Positions 16,134 through 26,769 of a DNA stretch of 64,000 nt are shown here, in pieces. Every line of letters starts with the position of its first letter. Position 1 is the stretch's first letter. The notes under the pieces are model-generated. The model made no database searches. It was not told the origin of the DNA and worked only from the letters and a program-made list of their open reading frames with translations. The stretch spans positions 1,028,379-1,092,378 of the forward strand of contig NZ_LMVC01000002.1 in the NCBI RefSeq assembly GCF_001510655.1, written 5' to 3'. This stretch comes from Fictibacillus sp. FJAT-27399 (GTDB lineage: Bacteria; Bacillota; Bacilli; Bacillales; Fictibacillaceae). The position numbers and the translations under genes were made by a program.

Positions 16134-17483
16134 ATGCAAAATGACCGTTATGTAACGATAAGTTCAGTTACCCGTTACATTAAGCGGGTATTCGAAGAAG
16201 ATGACAATCTCAATAACGTCTGGGTCCGCGGAGAACTATCCAATGTCAAACGACATAGCCGCGGTCATTTGTATTTCACACTAAAAGATGAACAAAGCAG
16301 AGTCAATGCCGTGATGTTTGCCGGCAATAACCGCTTTCTTTCTTTTCAGCCCGAAGATGGGATGAAGGTACTGATTCAGGGCGAAATCTCGGTATATGAA
16401 CCGCAGGGCCAATACCAGCTGTATGCCCGGACCATGAAAAAAGACGGAGTAGGAAATTTGTTTCTGGCTTATGAAGAGCTGAAAAAAAAGCTCGAAATGG
16501 AGGGTCTGTTCGAATCTTCCCGGAAAAAGAAAATTCCTTCGTTTCCGGATGAAATCGGGGTCATCACTTCACCGACCGGAGCAGCGGTAAGGGATATTTT
16601 GACAACGATTAAACGCCGCTTTCCCATTTCAAAAGTAACCGTTTATCCTGTGCTTGTTCAGGGGGCCGGAGCGGCTGCTTCTATCGCAAATGCGATTGAA
16701 AAGGCCAACAGGGGCTCTGCCAATGTCTTGATTGTTGGACGGGGCGGCGGATCCATTGAAGAACTTTGGGCTTTTAATGAAGAACTGGTAGCTAGGGCGA
16801 TCTATCAATCCTCGATACCCGTTATTTCTGCTGTCGGACATGAGACTGATTTTACCATCGCCGATTTTGTAGCTGACTTGAGAGCGCCTACCCCGACTGC
16901 AGCTGCTGAATTGGCTGTTCCTCATATCGCTGAGCTCGAAGACAGGCTCGCTCAGCGCAAATTGAGGTTGACCCGTGCGATGGGTGACCAAATCTCACAA
17001 AATCGCCAGCAGCTGTCAAGGCTGCAAAAGTCATATGCCTTTCGCTATCCTGATCAGCTGATCAAGCAAAAAGAGGTTGATCTCGACAGGGTGCTTGAAG
17101 CGATGACGAGAGAGGTGCAGCGGAATATCGAGTCCCAGAAAAACAGGATCAGCCAGAATCAAAAACAGCTGTCCTATTTCTCCCCTGGAGATCAGATCCT
17201 TAAATTGAAAGAGAAGCAGCTGAAGCTTAGGAAATCATTGATTCGATACATGGAACAGCAAGTAAAGGGCGGTCAGTCAGGCTTTCAAAGCAAACTTTCA
17301 CGCTTGAATGCCTTGAGTCCGCTGGCGGTTATGGAAAGGGGCTACAGTCTTGTTTATACGGAAGACGAGCAGCTCGTAAAAAATGTGAGCCAGGTGCAGC
17401 CTGGAGATACCATTAAGGTTCGCCTGCAGGATGGAAAACTGGATTGCCAGGTTTGGGGATTGGAGGAGAAGAACAATGGCTGA
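16134..17483 (+). CDS. xseA: Exodeoxyribonuclease VII large subunit
   Basis: Catalytic subunit of exonuclease VII, which degrades single-stranded DNA in both directions. 449 aa: N-terminal OB-fold ([17 protein letters not shown] to about 100), catalytic domain with [31 protein letters not shown] (split over residues 200-216) and [17 protein letters not shown], then a long coiled coil and the C-terminal [19 protein letters not shown] 16134 follows AAAAGGAGAC; the longer frame from 16059 would overlap nusB. Overlaps xseB by 8 bases. Confidence 0.95.
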   Translation: MQNDRYVTISSVTRYIKRVFEEDDNLNNVWVRGELSNVKRHSRGHLYFTLKDEQSRVNAVMFAGNNRFLSFQPEDGMKVLIQGEISVYEPQGQYQLYARTMKKDGVGNLFLAYEELKKKLEMEGLFESSRKKKIPSFPDEIGVITSPTGAAVRDILTTIKRRFPISKVTVYPVLVQGAGAAASIANAIEKANRGSANVLIVGRGGGSIEELWAFNEELVARAIYQSSIPVISAVGHETDFTIADFVADLRAPTPTAAAELAVPHIAELEDRLAQRKLRLTRAMGDQISQNRQQLSRLQKSYAFRYPDQLIKQKEVDLDRVLEAMTREVQRNIESQKNRISQNQKQLSYFSPGDQILKLKEKQLKLRKSLIRYMEQQVKGGQSGFQSKLSRLNALSPLAVMERGYSLVYTEDEQLVKNVSQVQPGDTIKVRLQDGKLDCQVWGLEEKNNG

Positions 17484-17712
17484 AAAAAATAATATTACCT
17501 TTGAGGAAGCAATGGAACAGCTTGAACAAATCGTTGAGCGTTTGGAAGAAGGGGATGTTCCTCTAGAAGAGAGCATAGATCTGTTTCAGCAGGGAATGGC
17601 TCTTTCGAAAGTATGCCATTCTAAACTGCAGAACATTGAAAAGAAAATGGATACCATCATGAAAGATAATGGAGATGCTGCACCGTTTATCATTCAGGAA
17701 GAAGATCAATAA
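17476..17712 (+). CDS. xseB: Exodeoxyribonuclease VII small subunit
   Basis: 78-aa helical partner of XseA with the family signature [20 protein letters not shown] and [23 protein letters not shown] site; the ATG at 17476 lies within the end of xseA, an arrangement that favours balanced translation of the two subunits. ispA begins one base after its stop. Confidence 0.94.
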   Translation: MAEKNNITFEEAMEQLEQIVERLEEGDVPLEESIDLFQQGMALSKVCHSKLQNIEKKMDTIMKDNGDAAPFIIQEEDQ

Positions 17713-17713
17713 T

Positions 17714-18592
17714 ATGGATATCCAACATTACCTGCAAGGCAAAAGGCAGCTCATCAATGATCATCTCCCTTCCTTTTTAGCTGAAAAATCCATTCCTAGC
17801 CTATTAAAAGATTCCATGCTCTATTCGCTTCAAGCAGGAGGAAAACGGCTGAGACCCATCTTGACATTGGCTGTTCTTGATGCGTTCGGAAAGAATTCGG
17901 AAGCTGGTATTGAAGCCGCCTGTGCACTTGAGATGGTGCATACATATTCATTGATCCATGATGATCTTCCTTGTATGGATGATGATGATTACAGGAGAGG
18001 CAAGCCGACTAACCATAAAACTTTCGGAGAAGCGACAGCCATACTGGCAGGGGATGCACTGTTAACGTTCAGTTTTCAGATGATTGCTGGCAGCAGCACG
18101 TATACCCCCGAACAGAAAGTGGCCCTTCTTACCATTCTGTCCGAAGCATCCGGGGCAGAGGGAATGGTGGCCGGACAAGCTGTGGATATGGAATCAGAAA
18201 ATCAGGAACTGACGATTGAGGAACTGCAATCGATCCATGAAAGGAAAACTGGGCGATTGCTTGAAGCATCGGTTCTTTTTGGCGCTGTACTGGCAGATGC
18301 GGATGCTGAAGAATTCGAGCACCTCGGAGTGTTCAGCCGGCATCTGGGAATCGCTTTCCAGATACAGGATGATATTCTTGATGTGACCGGCGATTCCCAG
18401 CTCATGGGCAAACAAGCCGGAAGCGATGAACATAACTATAAAAGCACCTATCCAAAACTTCTGACTCTTGAGGGAGCCAAGGTACAGCTAGCTCATCATA
18501 TCAAGCTGGCTAAAGATAATCTTCGGAAAACAAAAGTGGATCCTGTCATACTTGAAGGGATCACGGATTATATTGTAAGTAGAAACCACTAG
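17714..18592 (+). CDS. ispA: Farnesyl diphosphate synthase
   Basis: Condenses isopentenyl diphosphate with allylic diphosphates to farnesyl diphosphate, precursor of undecaprenyl carriers and quinone side chains. 292 aa, with the first aspartate-rich motif DDLPCMDDDD, the upstream LQAGGKRLRP substrate loop and the second motif QDDILDVTGD. ATG 17714 sits one base after the xseB stop. It is followed by the OLE RNA region rather than directly by dxs. Confidence 0.95.
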   Translation: MDIQHYLQGKRQLINDHLPSFLAEKSIPSLLKDSMLYSLQAGGKRLRPILTLAVLDAFGKNSEAGIEAACALEMVHTYSLIHDDLPCMDDDDYRRGKPTNHKTFGEATAILAGDALLTFSFQMIAGSSTYTPEQKVALLTILSEASGAEGMVAGQAVDMESENQELTIEELQSIHERKTGRLLEASVLFGAVLADADAEEFEHLGVFSRHLGIAFQIQDDILDVTGDSQLMGKQAGSDEHNYKSTYPKLLTLEGAKVQLAHHIKLAKDNLRKTKVDPVILEGITDYIVSRNH

Positions 18593-18605
18593 TGTTTCAG
18601 CCATA

Positions 18606-18634
18606 TTGTTGGTATTCGAGATTTATGGTATGAT
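18606..18634 (+). promoter_or_regulatory. Sigma-A promoter in front of OLE RNA
   Basis: TTGTTG, exactly 17 bp, TATGAT. Predicted start near 18641, which coincides with the beginning of the non-coding, structure-rich segment. OLE can therefore be made independently of ispA read-through. Confidence 0.7.
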
Positions 18635-18640
18635 AGAAAA

Positions 18641-19295
18641 TACTTTGGAGTGGTGCAGTATTCTAGTCAGTCTCCCATTCTTGAAGGCGGGCCTAAAAAT
18701 CCGCCAAAGGGCACATCGATGAAGTTCCTGGTGTTGGCTTGAGGCGCCCAGCCTTGGGTTAACGCTGGGAGTTAAGGTCGCAGGGCGATCCACAATGGCA
18801 TGTGGGCGTTGACCCTGCTTCCGCGGAGACCCCCATCTTTACGGCTTGCGTTCTAATACCTTGCTGTGAAATGGGGTTTGAACCTGTTTATGTTCTGCGA
18901 ACAGCGGAAACATGCAGCGTAGCCTGCCTTGAGTGGAGCTTGAGGGGATTATGGTCATAGGGACGATGGATGGTTGGCCGCCTGAAATCTGTTCATGCTA
19001 TATGAAATCATCTCTGCAAAAGAGGCTAGGGAAATGGGGAAGGGCTGTTGAGGAAAACTCCTAGACTGTTCCCACCGACATTCAAAAAGGATTATAGTGC
19101 GGACTAAGTGGCAATCCAGTCTAACGTTTGGCGACATCGTTAAGGAGGAAGTAAAGGGAAACCGCGGAGATGGCGACATTTCCGTTTCCTCTTGGGAAAA
19201 CCTACTGGACCTAAGCCGCAGCGTTTACTTTTTGAATGACCACTCCTATTACATAATTCAAATGGAACCTTACGTTTGATCTTGGCGTAAGGCGT
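18641..19295 (+). ncRNA. ole: OLE RNA (ornate, large, extremophilic RNA)
   Basis: A ~650-base gene-free, comparatively G-rich segment between ispA and a small membrane protein gene followed by dxs. This is the hallmark position of the OLE RNA, a very large structured bacterial RNA known from Bacillus halodurans and other extremophile or anaerobic Firmicutes. OLE binds the membrane protein OapA as a ribonucleoprotein complex and is linked to tolerance of cold, short-chain alcohols and Mg2+ stress. Hairpins seen directly include 18686-18705 (GGCGG/CCGCC), 18747-18769 (CCCAGC/GCTGGG) and the terminal 19268-19292 (CCTTACG/CGTAAGG). Stops interrupt all frames at short intervals, apart from short shadow frames without ribosome binding sites. 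Ends are estimates: 5' from the promoter, 3' from the last hairpin. Confidence 0.88.
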
Positions 19296-19317
19296 TCATT
19301 ATATTTAGGGAGATTTT

Positions 19318-19917
19318 ATGAAACATTCTTTTCATAAATCGCTAAAATGGAGTACAGGCATTGCCGTTATCACGCTCGTGTTAGCGGCAATTTTTTCAGT
19401 AGCTTCCACCCTGCTGCTGAGTGGTGTATCATGGGGCATGGGTATGGTGATTGTGTTAATTATTGTTCTTATTGGGGTATTTTTTGATATCATTGGAGTA
19501 GCATCAACTGCAGCTAATGAAGTTCCCTTTCATGCCATGGCATCTGAAAAAGTGCCGGGTGCCAGACATGCCATACTAATTACAAGGAATGCTGACAGGG
19601 TAGCCAATTTCTGCAATGATGTGATTGGAGATATATCAGGCATTATCAGCGGAACGGCTTCGGCCGCGGTAATTGTTGAATTGACAATGAACCTTGGGCG
19701 TGGAGAAGGAACGGTGTTTGAACATACAGTTTCCATCTTGTTTACCGGGATTATTGCGTCTATTACGGTTGGAGGAAAAGCGTTCGGAAAATCATATGCG
19801 ATCCATCATGCCACAGCCATTATTTTTCAAGTGGGCCGTTTAATATATTTTTTTGAGGAAAAATTAAAGATTAAACTAATTGATACTTCTTCTAATAGAG
19901 GAAAGAGAAGGAATTAA
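19318..19917 (+). CDS. oapA: OLE-associated membrane protein OapA
   Basis: 199-aa integral membrane protein, partner of the OLE RNA encoded directly upstream. Hydrophobic segments are seen at about residues 13-37 (TGIAVITLVLAAIFSVAS), 40-62 (WGMGMVIVLIIVLIGVFFDI), 108-125 and 130-155, and a basic C-terminal tail (KIKLIDTSSNRGKRRN) that could contact RNA. The layout resembles the DUF21 (CNNM-type) membrane domain, consistent with the Mg2+ link reported for the complex. Start ATG 19318 follows AGGGAG. It ends 21 bp before dxs and is probably co-transcribed with OLE and dxs. Confidence 0.88.
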   Translation: MKHSFHKSLKWSTGIAVITLVLAAIFSVASTLLLSGVSWGMGMVIVLIIVLIGVFFDIIGVASTAANEVPFHAMASEKVPGARHAILITRNADRVANFCNDVIGDISGIISGTASAAVIVELTMNLGRGEGTVFEHTVSILFTGIIASITVGGKAFGKSYAIHHATAIIFQVGRLIYFFEEKLKIKLIDTSSNRGKRRN

Positions 19918-19938
19918 ATTGGAAAGTGAGGATTTTCC

Positions 19939-21840
19939 ATGAAACTGGAAGATATTCAAAACCCTCAGTTCTTGAAGTCCTACGATCAAGAACAGCTTAT
20001 GAAGCTTGCGCAGGAGATCCGACAATTTTTAATCAGCAAGCTCTCTGTTACAGGCGGGCATCTCGGTGCCAATCTTGGGGTAATAGAACTGACACTTGCC
20101 CTTCATAAGGTTTTTGACAGCCCGAAGGACAAGCTGATCTGGGATGTCGGCCACCAGGCTTATATCCACAAAATGCTGACAGGCAGAACATCGCAATTTG
20201 ATACATTGCGCCAATATAAAGGTTTATGCGGATTTCCGAAACGAGTTGAAAGCGAACATGATGTCTGGGAAACAGGACACAGTTCTACTTCCTTATCAGC
20301 TGCTATGGGGATGGCCATTGCCCGTGATCTAAAAGGGACAGATGAAAAAGTAGTAGCCGTTATTGGAGATGGCGCTTTGACAGGCGGTATGGCTCTTGAG
20401 GCACTGAACCATATCGGGCACGAGAAGAAAGATCTGATCGTCGTTTTAAATGACAATGAGATGTCCATTGCCCCGAATGTCGGTGCTCTGCACAGTGTGC
20501 TCGGCCGCATGAGGACAGCTAAAAAATACAATAAAGCAAAGGATGAACTGGAATCTCTGATCCGCAAAATCCCTGCTTTTGGCGGAAAGCTCGCAGCAAC
20601 TGCTGAAAGGGTGAAAGACAGCCTGAAATACATGCTTGTGTCAGGAATGTTCTTCGAAGAACTGGGATATACCTACCTTGGCCCTGTGGACGGACATGAC
20701 CTTTCTGATCTGGAAGAAAACCTTCGTTATGCGAAAAAGACAGAAGGACCTGTTATTGTCCACGTATTGACGAAAAAAGGCAAAGGCTATAAACCGGCTG
20801 AACAGGACCTTACGGATCATTGGCACGGAGTTGGGCCATATAAAATTGAATCCGGAGAGAAGATTAAAGCGAAACAGGCTGCTCCTTCTTACAGCAAACT
20901 CGTCAGTGATACACTGAGTACGTTGTCAGAGACTGATGAACGGGTTGTGGTGATCACACCTGCCATGATCTTAGGGTCACAGCTTCAAGGGTATGCTCAA
21001 AAGTTCCCTGACAGGCTGTATGATGTTGGGATTGCAGAGCAGCATGCCATGACGATGGCTGCAGGGCTCGCTACTCAAAACATGAAGCCCGTGCTTTCCA
21101 TCTACTCTACATTCCTGCAGCGGGCATATGATCAGCTCGTACATGATGTGGCGAGACAAAATTTAAATGTGATCTTAACCATTGACCGTGCAGGACTTGT
21201 TGGAGCTGATGGTGAAACCCACCAAGGCGTTTTTGATATAGCGTTCATGCGCCATATTCCAAACCTGGTGATCGCTATGGGGAAAGATGAGAATGAACTT
21301 CAGCATCTTGTCCATTCCGCGGTGAATTACGATGATGGCCCGATTGCAATTCGGTTCCCACGAGGAAACGGACTCGGAGTTGAATTAGATCCTGAGTTGG
21401 AAGAGATTCCAATCGGAAGCTGGGAAGTATTGAAAGAAGGAAACGAAGCCGTCATTCTTACATTTGGAACAACGGTTCCGATGGCATTGGAAGCTTGGGA
21501 AATCCTTGCAAAACAAGGTGTTTCCGCCAGGGTGATCAACGCCCGCTTCATCAAGCCCTTTGACCATGAGATGATGATGGGAATCCTTCGTGAAGGGTTG
21601 CCGATCCTCACAATCGAGGAAGCAGTCCTGCAAGGCGGTTTCGGCAGTGCAGTTCTTGAGTATGCCAACGAGCATCAGTTCTACTCATCTATGGTAGACA
21701 GGATGGGGATACCGGATTGCTTCATTGAGCATGGGAGTGTAACAAAGCTGCTTGAAGAGATCGGGATGACGACAGAAGCGGTTGTAGAACGGACGAAGAA
21801 GCTCGTTCTAGAAAAAAAGAAAAAGGGTCTATATACATGA
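19939..21840 (+). CDS. dxs: 1-deoxy-D-xylulose-5-phosphate synthase
   Basis: First enzyme of the MEP isoprenoid pathway: pyruvate plus glyceraldehyde 3-phosphate to DXP, with thiamine diphosphate. 633 aa, the usual length. Visible are [13 protein letters not shown], the ThDP-binding [15 protein letters not shown] to [13 protein letters not shown] region, the catalytic Glu in the [13 protein letters not shown] block, and the [15 protein letters not shown] motif. It feeds the same pathway as ispA, and the OLE-oapA unit sits between them. Overlaps yqxC by ATGA. Confidence 0.96.
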   Translation: MKLEDIQNPQFLKSYDQEQLMKLAQEIRQFLISKLSVTGGHLGANLGVIELTLALHKVFDSPKDKLIWDVGHQAYIHKMLTGRTSQFDTLRQYKGLCGFPKRVESEHDVWETGHSSTSLSAAMGMAIARDLKGTDEKVVAVIGDGALTGGMALEALNHIGHEKKDLIVVLNDNEMSIAPNVGALHSVLGRMRTAKKYNKAKDELESLIRKIPAFGGKLAATAERVKDSLKYMLVSGMFFEELGYTYLGPVDGHDLSDLEENLRYAKKTEGPVIVHVLTKKGKGYKPAEQDLTDHWHGVGPYKIESGEKIKAKQAAPSYSKLVSDTLSTLSETDERVVVITPAMILGSQLQGYAQKFPDRLYDVGIAEQHAMTMAAGLATQNMKPVLSIYSTFLQRAYDQLVHDVARQNLNVILTIDRAGLVGADGETHQGVFDIAFMRHIPNLVIAMGKDENELQHLVHSAVNYDDGPIAIRFPRGNGLGVELDPELEEIPIGSWEVLKEGNEAVILTFGTTVPMALEAWEILAKQGVSARVINARFIKPFDHEMMMGILREGLPILTIEEAVLQGGFGSAVLEYANEHQFYSSMVDRMGIPDCFIEHGSVTKLLEEIGMTTEAVVERTKKLVLEKKKKGLYT

Positions 21841-22664
21841 AGAAAGAACGAATCGACGTTTTGCTTGTTGAACGGGGTTTGAGTGAGACGAGGGAAAAAG
21901 CAAAACGTTCAATAATGGCCGGGCTTGTCTATTCGGGAAGCGAGCGATTAGACAAACCGGGTTTAAAGATCGATATTGAAGCTCCTCTGGCGGTAAAGGG
22001 CAATGCACTGCCATACGTGAGCAGGGGTGGTTTAAAGCTGGAGAAAGCGATCAAGGTATTCAGCTTGAACCTTGAAGGAAAAATAGTTCTGGATATCGGG
22101 GCATCCACCGGTGGGTTTACCGATTGTGCCCTCCAAAATGGGGCGAAGTTTGTATATGCCCTTGATGTCGGATACAATCAGCTTGCCTGGAAAATCAGAC
22201 AGGATGAACGTGTAGCTGTAATGGAAAGAACAAATTTCAGGTACGTCAAACCAGAGGATCTTGCCTTTGGTCTGCCGGAATTTGCTACGATTGATGTTTC
22301 GTTCATTTCGTTAAAACTGATTCTGCCTGTTCTTAAGACCATCTTAAAACCGGGCGGAGAGGTCATGGCTTTGATCAAGCCTCAGTTTGAAGCCGGGAGA
22401 GCGGATGTTGGCAAAAAAGGAATCGTACGAGATCCTGCTACCCACGAACGGGTTATCGGAGAAATCATCCGATTTTCCCGCAACGAAGGATACAGTGTTA
22501 AGCATCTTTCTTTTTCTCCTATAACTGGCGGGGAAGGAAACATCGAATTTCTTGTTCACTTAAAGTCTGAAGAAGAAACAGCAGATACCTTTCAAGAGGA
22601 AGATATTGCGAAAGTCGTTTCGGAAGCTCACCTTCAATTCAAAAAAACAGATGCAGAAGAATAA
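21837..22664 (+). CDS. yqxC: TlyA-family rRNA methyltransferase / hemolysin-like protein YqxC
   Basis: 275 aa. An N-terminal S4 RNA-binding domain ([20 protein letters not shown], residues 5-24, and following) joins an FtsJ-like SAM-dependent methyltransferase domain with the glycine loop [20 protein letters not shown] and a DVSFISL motif. In mycobacteria TlyA 2'-O-methylates rRNA; the Bacillus target is not established. The start overlaps the dxs stop (ATGA). Terminator follows 12 bp after the stop. Confidence 0.9.
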   Translation: MKKERIDVLLVERGLSETREKAKRSIMAGLVYSGSERLDKPGLKIDIEAPLAVKGNALPYVSRGGLKLEKAIKVFSLNLEGKIVLDIGASTGGFTDCALQNGAKFVYALDVGYNQLAWKIRQDERVAVMERTNFRYVKPEDLAFGLPEFATIDVSFISLKLILPVLKTILKPGGEVMALIKPQFEAGRADVGKKGIVRDPATHERVIGEIIRFSRNEGYSVKHLSFSPITGGEGNIEFLVHLKSEEETADTFQEEDIAKVVSEAHLQFKKTDAEE

Positions 22665-22673
22665 ATAAACAAT

Positions 22674-22713
22674 GGCCCGTATTACAAATCAGTGATACGG
22701 GTTATTTTTTTGC
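22674..22713 (+). terminator. Terminator after yqxC
   Basis: CCCGTAT and ATACGGG pair across a 14-base loop, followed by a T-rich tract. Confidence 0.8.
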
Positions 22714-22830
22714 TCATAGTGGTTATTGTAAGAATAGAGAAAAAATGTACAAGTACCGGACAATATTATAAGATAAGAGCAGATGACATAAGAATTTGGG
22801 CTCCAATTGATATTAAATGAGGTGAAAGAC

Positions 22831-23280
22831 GTGAACAAAGGCCAACGTCATATTAAAATAAGAGAAATCATTACACATAAAGAAATTGAGACACAAGATG
22901 ACCTGGTCGAGCAGCTTCGCAATGCTCATTTTAATGTGACACAGGCTACGGTTTCCCGTGATATTAAAGAACTGCATCTTGTAAAAGTGCCGATGTCAGA
23001 CGGAAGGTACAAATACAGCCTGCCTGCAGATCAGCGTTTCAACCCGCTGCAAAAGCTAAGGCGGACACTGATCGACAGCTTTGTAAGCATCGACCAGGCT
23101 GATCACTTAATTGTTATGAAAACGCTGCCCGGTAATGCCAACGCGATTGGTGCCTTGATCGATAATCTGGACTGGGAAGAGATTATGGGAACCATCTGCG
23201 GTGATGATACGATTCTGGTAATATGCCGTTCGAAAGATGTTTCTCCCGACGTGTCACAGCGGTTTCTTGACATGCTGTAA
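22831..23280 (+). CDS. argR: Arginine repressor ArgR/AhrC
   Basis: 149-aa regulator that represses arginine synthesis and activates arginine catabolism as an arginine-bound hexamer. N-terminal winged helix with [18 protein letters not shown]-terminal domain with the arginine-binding [15 protein letters not shown] and [17 protein letters not shown] at 22831, six bases after GAGGTG, reproduces the family N terminus [14 protein letters not shown]. It precedes recN as in other bacilli. Confidence 0.96.
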   Translation: MNKGQRHIKIREIITHKEIETQDDLVEQLRNAHFNVTQATVSRDIKELHLVKVPMSDGRYKYSLPADQRFNPLQKLRRTLIDSFVSIDQADHLIVMKTLPGNANAIGALIDNLDWEEIMGTICGDDTILVICRSKDVSPDVSQRFLDML

Positions 23281-23330
23281 AATCAATGGGTTTCTAACCT
23301 CAAAAGCTTAAAAAGTAAGGTGTGATGTAA

Positions 23331-25043
23331 TTGCTGGCAGAATTAAGCATCCGCAATTTTGCGATTATTGATGCATTAACCATCTCCTTCAATAAAGGGC
23401 TCACCGTGCTAACCGGGGAAACTGGTGCCGGTAAATCCATAATTATTGATGCCATCGGTCTATTGATCGGAGGGAGAGGTTCCTCAGAGTTCGTACGCTA
23501 TGGAACACCAAAAGCGGAGATTGAGGGGTTATTTTTAGTGGATGCTCCTCATCCCGTTTTTTCAAAAGCTGAAGAATTGGGGATCGATATACAGGATGGA
23601 ATGGTCGTTTTAAAAAGGGACATTATGGAGTCCGGCAAAAGTGTATGCAGGATTAACGGGAAGCTTGTGACGCTGTCACTTTTAAAAGAATGCGGGCAAT
23701 CTCTGGTTGATATCCATGGGCAGCATGAGACACAATACTTAATGCAGCCTGAGATGCATCTTTCGTTGCTCGACAGCTTTGGCGATGATGATATGGAGCT
23801 TCTTGTAAGCCAATATCAATCCGTCTATTATGAATATAAGGATTTGAGGAAGCAGTTAAGAAATCTGACAGAAAACGAACAGCAGATGAACCAAAGGGTT
23901 GATCTGATCCAGTATCAGCTTGAAGAAATCAACAGCGCCGAACTATTGCCCAATGAAGATGAAGAACTGCAGGAAGAGAAACTGAAGCTCGGGAACTATG
24001 AGAAGCTTTTTAACAGCCTTCAGGATTCTTATCAGTCGCTATATGGTGAACAAAAAGGGATTGAACACGTTTCTGTCGCATTGAGCCATCTTCAGAATAT
24101 TTCCCATCTCGATGATGAGTTGAACCAGCTGCAGGAGAATGTGGCAAATCATTTTTATGCACTGGAAGAAGCGGCTTTTTCCATCCGTAACTATTTTGAA
24201 ACCATGGAATTTGATTCGGCAAGACTGGATTTTATAGAGACGAGATTGAACGAAATCAGCAAGTTGAAACGAAAATATGGCAACACTGTAAATGAGATAT
24301 TGGAATATGCATCTAAGATTGAAAAAGAATTAGATATTCTGCAGAATAAGGACGGCAATATCGAAGCAATAAGACAGCAGCTTCAAAAACAGGAAAAACT
24401 CCTTCAGAAACATGCTCAAAAGCTTAGTAAAAAAAGAAAGAACCTTGCCGAGCGCCTGACTTCTGAAATTCTTCAAGAATTAAAAGAACTGTATATGGAG
24501 AAGACTGTGTTCGACATTAAGATTACTTCATTGCAACATGAAGCCGAGCAATTGCGTGAACAGGATTTCGGTAAATACGGCTCTGATCAAGTGGAGTTCT
24601 TCATCTCCACTAACCCTGGAGAACCATTGAAGCCGCTGGCAAAAGTGGCTTCTGGAGGAGAGCTTTCCCGTGTTATTCTAGCGCTGAAATCCATCTTCTC
24701 ACATCATCAGGGAATTACTGCAATTATATTTGATGAGGTGGATACAGGGGTAAGCGGGCGTGTCGCACAAGCGATTGCTGAAAAAATCTTCCGGGTCTCA
24801 GAAGGTTCCCAGGTGCTTTGTATTACTCATCTTCCGCAGGTGGCAGCCATGGCAGATACTCATTTGCATATCTCCAAAGAAACGTCGAAGAAAAGGACGA
24901 CGACACATGTCGTCTCACTGGAAACAACACAAAAAGTCAATGAGATCGGAAGAATGATCTCCGGGGTTGAGATCACAGAGCTGACAAAACAGCATGCAAG
25001 GGAACTGCTTGATCTTGCCGAAGAAATAAAAAAAACATCATAA
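23331..25043 (+). CDS. recN: DNA repair protein RecN
   Basis: SMC-like ATPase that acts early at double-strand breaks. 570 aa: Walker A GETGAGKS at about residue 29, long central coiled coils (residues 150-390), signature VASGGELSRV and Walker B IIFDEVDTGVSG, then a D-loop and CITHLPQVAAMAD. TTG start after AAGGTGTGA matches the MLAELSIRNFAII family N terminus. The upstream region shows no LexA-like box. Confidence 0.95.
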   Translation: MLAELSIRNFAIIDALTISFNKGLTVLTGETGAGKSIIIDAIGLLIGGRGSSEFVRYGTPKAEIEGLFLVDAPHPVFSKAEELGIDIQDGMVVLKRDIMESGKSVCRINGKLVTLSLLKECGQSLVDIHGQHETQYLMQPEMHLSLLDSFGDDDMELLVSQYQSVYYEYKDLRKQLRNLTENEQQMNQRVDLIQYQLEEINSAELLPNEDEELQEEKLKLGNYEKLFNSLQDSYQSLYGEQKGIEHVSVALSHLQNISHLDDELNQLQENVANHFYALEEAAFSIRNYFETMEFDSARLDFIETRLNEISKLKRKYGNTVNEILEYASKIEKELDILQNKDGNIEAIRQQLQKQEKLLQKHAQKLSKKRKNLAERLTSEILQELKELYMEKTVFDIKITSLQHEAEQLREQDFGKYGSDQVEFFISTNPGEPLKPLAKVASGGELSRVILALKSIFSHHQGITAIIFDEVDTGVSGRVAQAIAEKIFRVSEGSQVLCITHLPQVAAMADTHLHISKETSKKRTTTHVVSLETTQKVNEIGRMISGVEITELTKQHARELLDLAEEIKKTS

Positions 25044-25076
25044 GCGTTAAAGTCATTTTGGGCATTATACGTATGT

Positions 25077-25110
25077 AAAGCTATCCATTTAAGGATAGCT
25101 TTTTCTTTTT
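25077..25110 (+). terminator. Terminator after recN
   Basis: AAGCTATCC and GGATAGCTT form a 9-bp stem with a 6-base loop, then a T-rich run. Confidence 0.88.
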
Positions 25111-25195
25111 AAGCGGTTATAATCTTACAGTTCTAAGGCAAAATTAGTAGTACAGCCATGTTGGAGGTGTGGGTAAGGAGCGAGGAGAGTGAAAG

Positions 25196-26497
25196 ATGGT
25201 TAAAGATAAATTAAGGCGGATTTTAGGTGTGATTCTCCTTGGTTGCCTGGTGGGAATTGGTTTCCTTGAGCCGGTCCAGGATTATGTAGGCCTGCCTTCA
25301 GCCCTAAAGGTGTTTAAAGGTCAGGATCGTATCGTTTCCAACCTTCCTGCGGGAACTGAGGTTGCTTCAGCAAAAGGAACAAATGCAATCTTTTCAATAG
25401 GCAAATCGAGTGGCGGACACTCATTTTCAGTCAATGCTCATGAGGATGGTGATTCTGTGGTCACGCTCGAAGCAGGAGGCTTTCCGGTGAAAAAAATGGG
25501 GATAAGTGTATTGCCGGAATTGAAAGTGGTGCCAGGGGGACAATCAATTGGGGTTAAACTGAATACCTTAGGTGTTTTGGTCGTAGGCCATCATCTTGTA
25601 GATACTAAAAAAGGACAAAGATCACCAGGTGAAATCGCAGATATACAAGTTGGTGATATTATTACTAAAATCAACGGTGAAAGCATTGCAAAAATGGGAG
25701 ATGTTGCCCCATTTGTAAGAAAAGCCGGTAAATCAGGCGGCATGCTGGATGTAACAGTGATCAGAAACAAAAAAACGTACCATCGAACATTACAGCCGCT
25801 CCAGGATAAACACGACTTATCTTATCGTATCGGGTTATATATCAGAGATTCTGCTGCAGGAGTCGGAACACTGACGTTCTTTCATCCTCAGTCACATAAG
25901 TATGGAGCACTTGGCCATGTGATCTCAGATATGGATACGAAGCAGCCGATAGTCGTGAACAAAGGAGAAATTTTAAAATCAACCGTTACTTCTATTGAAA
26001 AGGGAAGCAATGGTCATCCTGGCGAGAAATTAGCGCGTTTTTCTGACGAAAATGAAAGCATTGGAAGTATTTCGAGAAACAGTCCATTCGGTATCTTTGG
26101 AAAGCTGAATGACGGTTTATCAAACGGACGGTGGGATAAACCCCTGCCGGTTGCTTTTTCTGATGAAGTAAAAGAAGGACCCGCCAAGATCCTGACGGTC
26201 GTTAACGGAACGAAAGTACAGGCATTCCAAGTGGAAGTTGTCAGTTCAGTTCCTCAAAAGTTCCCTGCAACAAAAGGGATGGTTATAAAAATTACCGATC
26301 CGAAGCTCTTGAAAACAACAGGCGGAATCGTTCAGGGGATGAGTGGGAGCCCGATCATCCAGAACGGAAAGCTCATTGGTGCGGTTACTCATGTGTTTGT
26401 AAATGATCCGACTTCAGGGTATGGTGTTCATATTGAATGGATGCTGGATGAAGCAGGTATAAATATATATGGAAAACAAAAGCAGAAGGCGAGTTAA
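25196..26497 (+). CDS. spoIVB: SpoIVB serine peptidase
   Basis: Forespore-secreted S55 peptidase that cleaves SpoIVFA to trigger pro-sigma-K processing. 433 aa: N-terminal membrane anchor ([16 protein letters not shown]), a PDZ domain at about residues 110-195 ([18 protein letters not shown]), then the chymotrypsin-like domain with catalytic Ser385 in GMSGSPII and a likely His in ALGH/GALGHV. GGAGAG lies ahead of the ATG. No sporulation promoter could be assigned confidently. Confidence 0.94.
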   Translation: MVKDKLRRILGVILLGCLVGIGFLEPVQDYVGLPSALKVFKGQDRIVSNLPAGTEVASAKGTNAIFSIGKSSGGHSFSVNAHEDGDSVVTLEAGGFPVKKMGISVLPELKVVPGGQSIGVKLNTLGVLVVGHHLVDTKKGQRSPGEIADIQVGDIITKINGESIAKMGDVAPFVRKAGKSGGMLDVTVIRNKKTYHRTLQPLQDKHDLSYRIGLYIRDSAAGVGTLTFFHPQSHKYGALGHVISDMDTKQPIVVNKGEILKSTVTSIEKGSNGHPGEKLARFSDENESIGSISRNSPFGIFGKLNDGLSNGRWDKPLPVAFSDEVKEGPAKILTVVNGTKVQAFQVEVVSSVPQKFPATKGMVIKITDPKLLKTTGGIVQGMSGSPIIQNGKLIGAVTHVFVNDPTSGYGVHIEWMLDEAGINIYGKQKQKAS

Positions 26498-26519
26498 AAG
26501 CAGCCTCTGCTTTTTTTCC
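26496..26519 (+). terminator. Terminator after spoIVB
   Basis: AAAGCAG/CTGCTTT with a 3-base loop and a T run directly at the stop codon. Confidence 0.8.
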
Positions 26520-26595
26520 ATCAAAAGGAAAAACCTTCTCCTTTTCATAGACATTTGAATGAATATTTTATACAATACATAGTAGATAAAGAAAA

Positions 26596-26603
26596 TTCGA
26601 CAA
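26596..26603 (-). promoter_or_regulatory. Spo0A-binding box upstream of spo0A
   Basis: TTCGACAA is the reverse complement of a perfect 0A box (TTGTCGAA). It sits 167 bp before the spo0A start, as expected for autoregulation of the sporulation promoter. Confidence 0.7.
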
Positions 26604-26627
26604 GCGTGGTTAAGAAAACTGATATAG

Positions 26628-26634
26628 TGTCGAA
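26628..26634 (+). promoter_or_regulatory. Second Spo0A-binding box
   Basis: TGTCGAA matches the 0A consensus exactly, 32 bp from the first box and in opposite orientation. A sigma-H promoter is expected nearby but could not be assigned confidently. Confidence 0.7.
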
Positions 26635-26769
26635 AATCTAAGGTAATTGAAGAGAAAATGTGATATATTAACCAAAATTAAAAATTTGAGAAAAAATAAA
26701 GGGAAAACAGGTTTTTTGTGGAAATCTTATAAGAGAAACGAAGAAAATGTTGGATAGGGAGGAATATCC

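Noticed and set aside
18955-19279. Open frames on both strands inside the ispA-oapA gap (18955-19179 minus, 19097-19279 plus)
   Set aside because: No ribosome binding sites, no recognisable protein, and they overlap the structured OLE RNA.
26640-26769. Sigma-H promoter of spo0A
   Set aside because: Expected from B. subtilis, but no stretch matched both boxes at correct spacing well enough to report coordinates.
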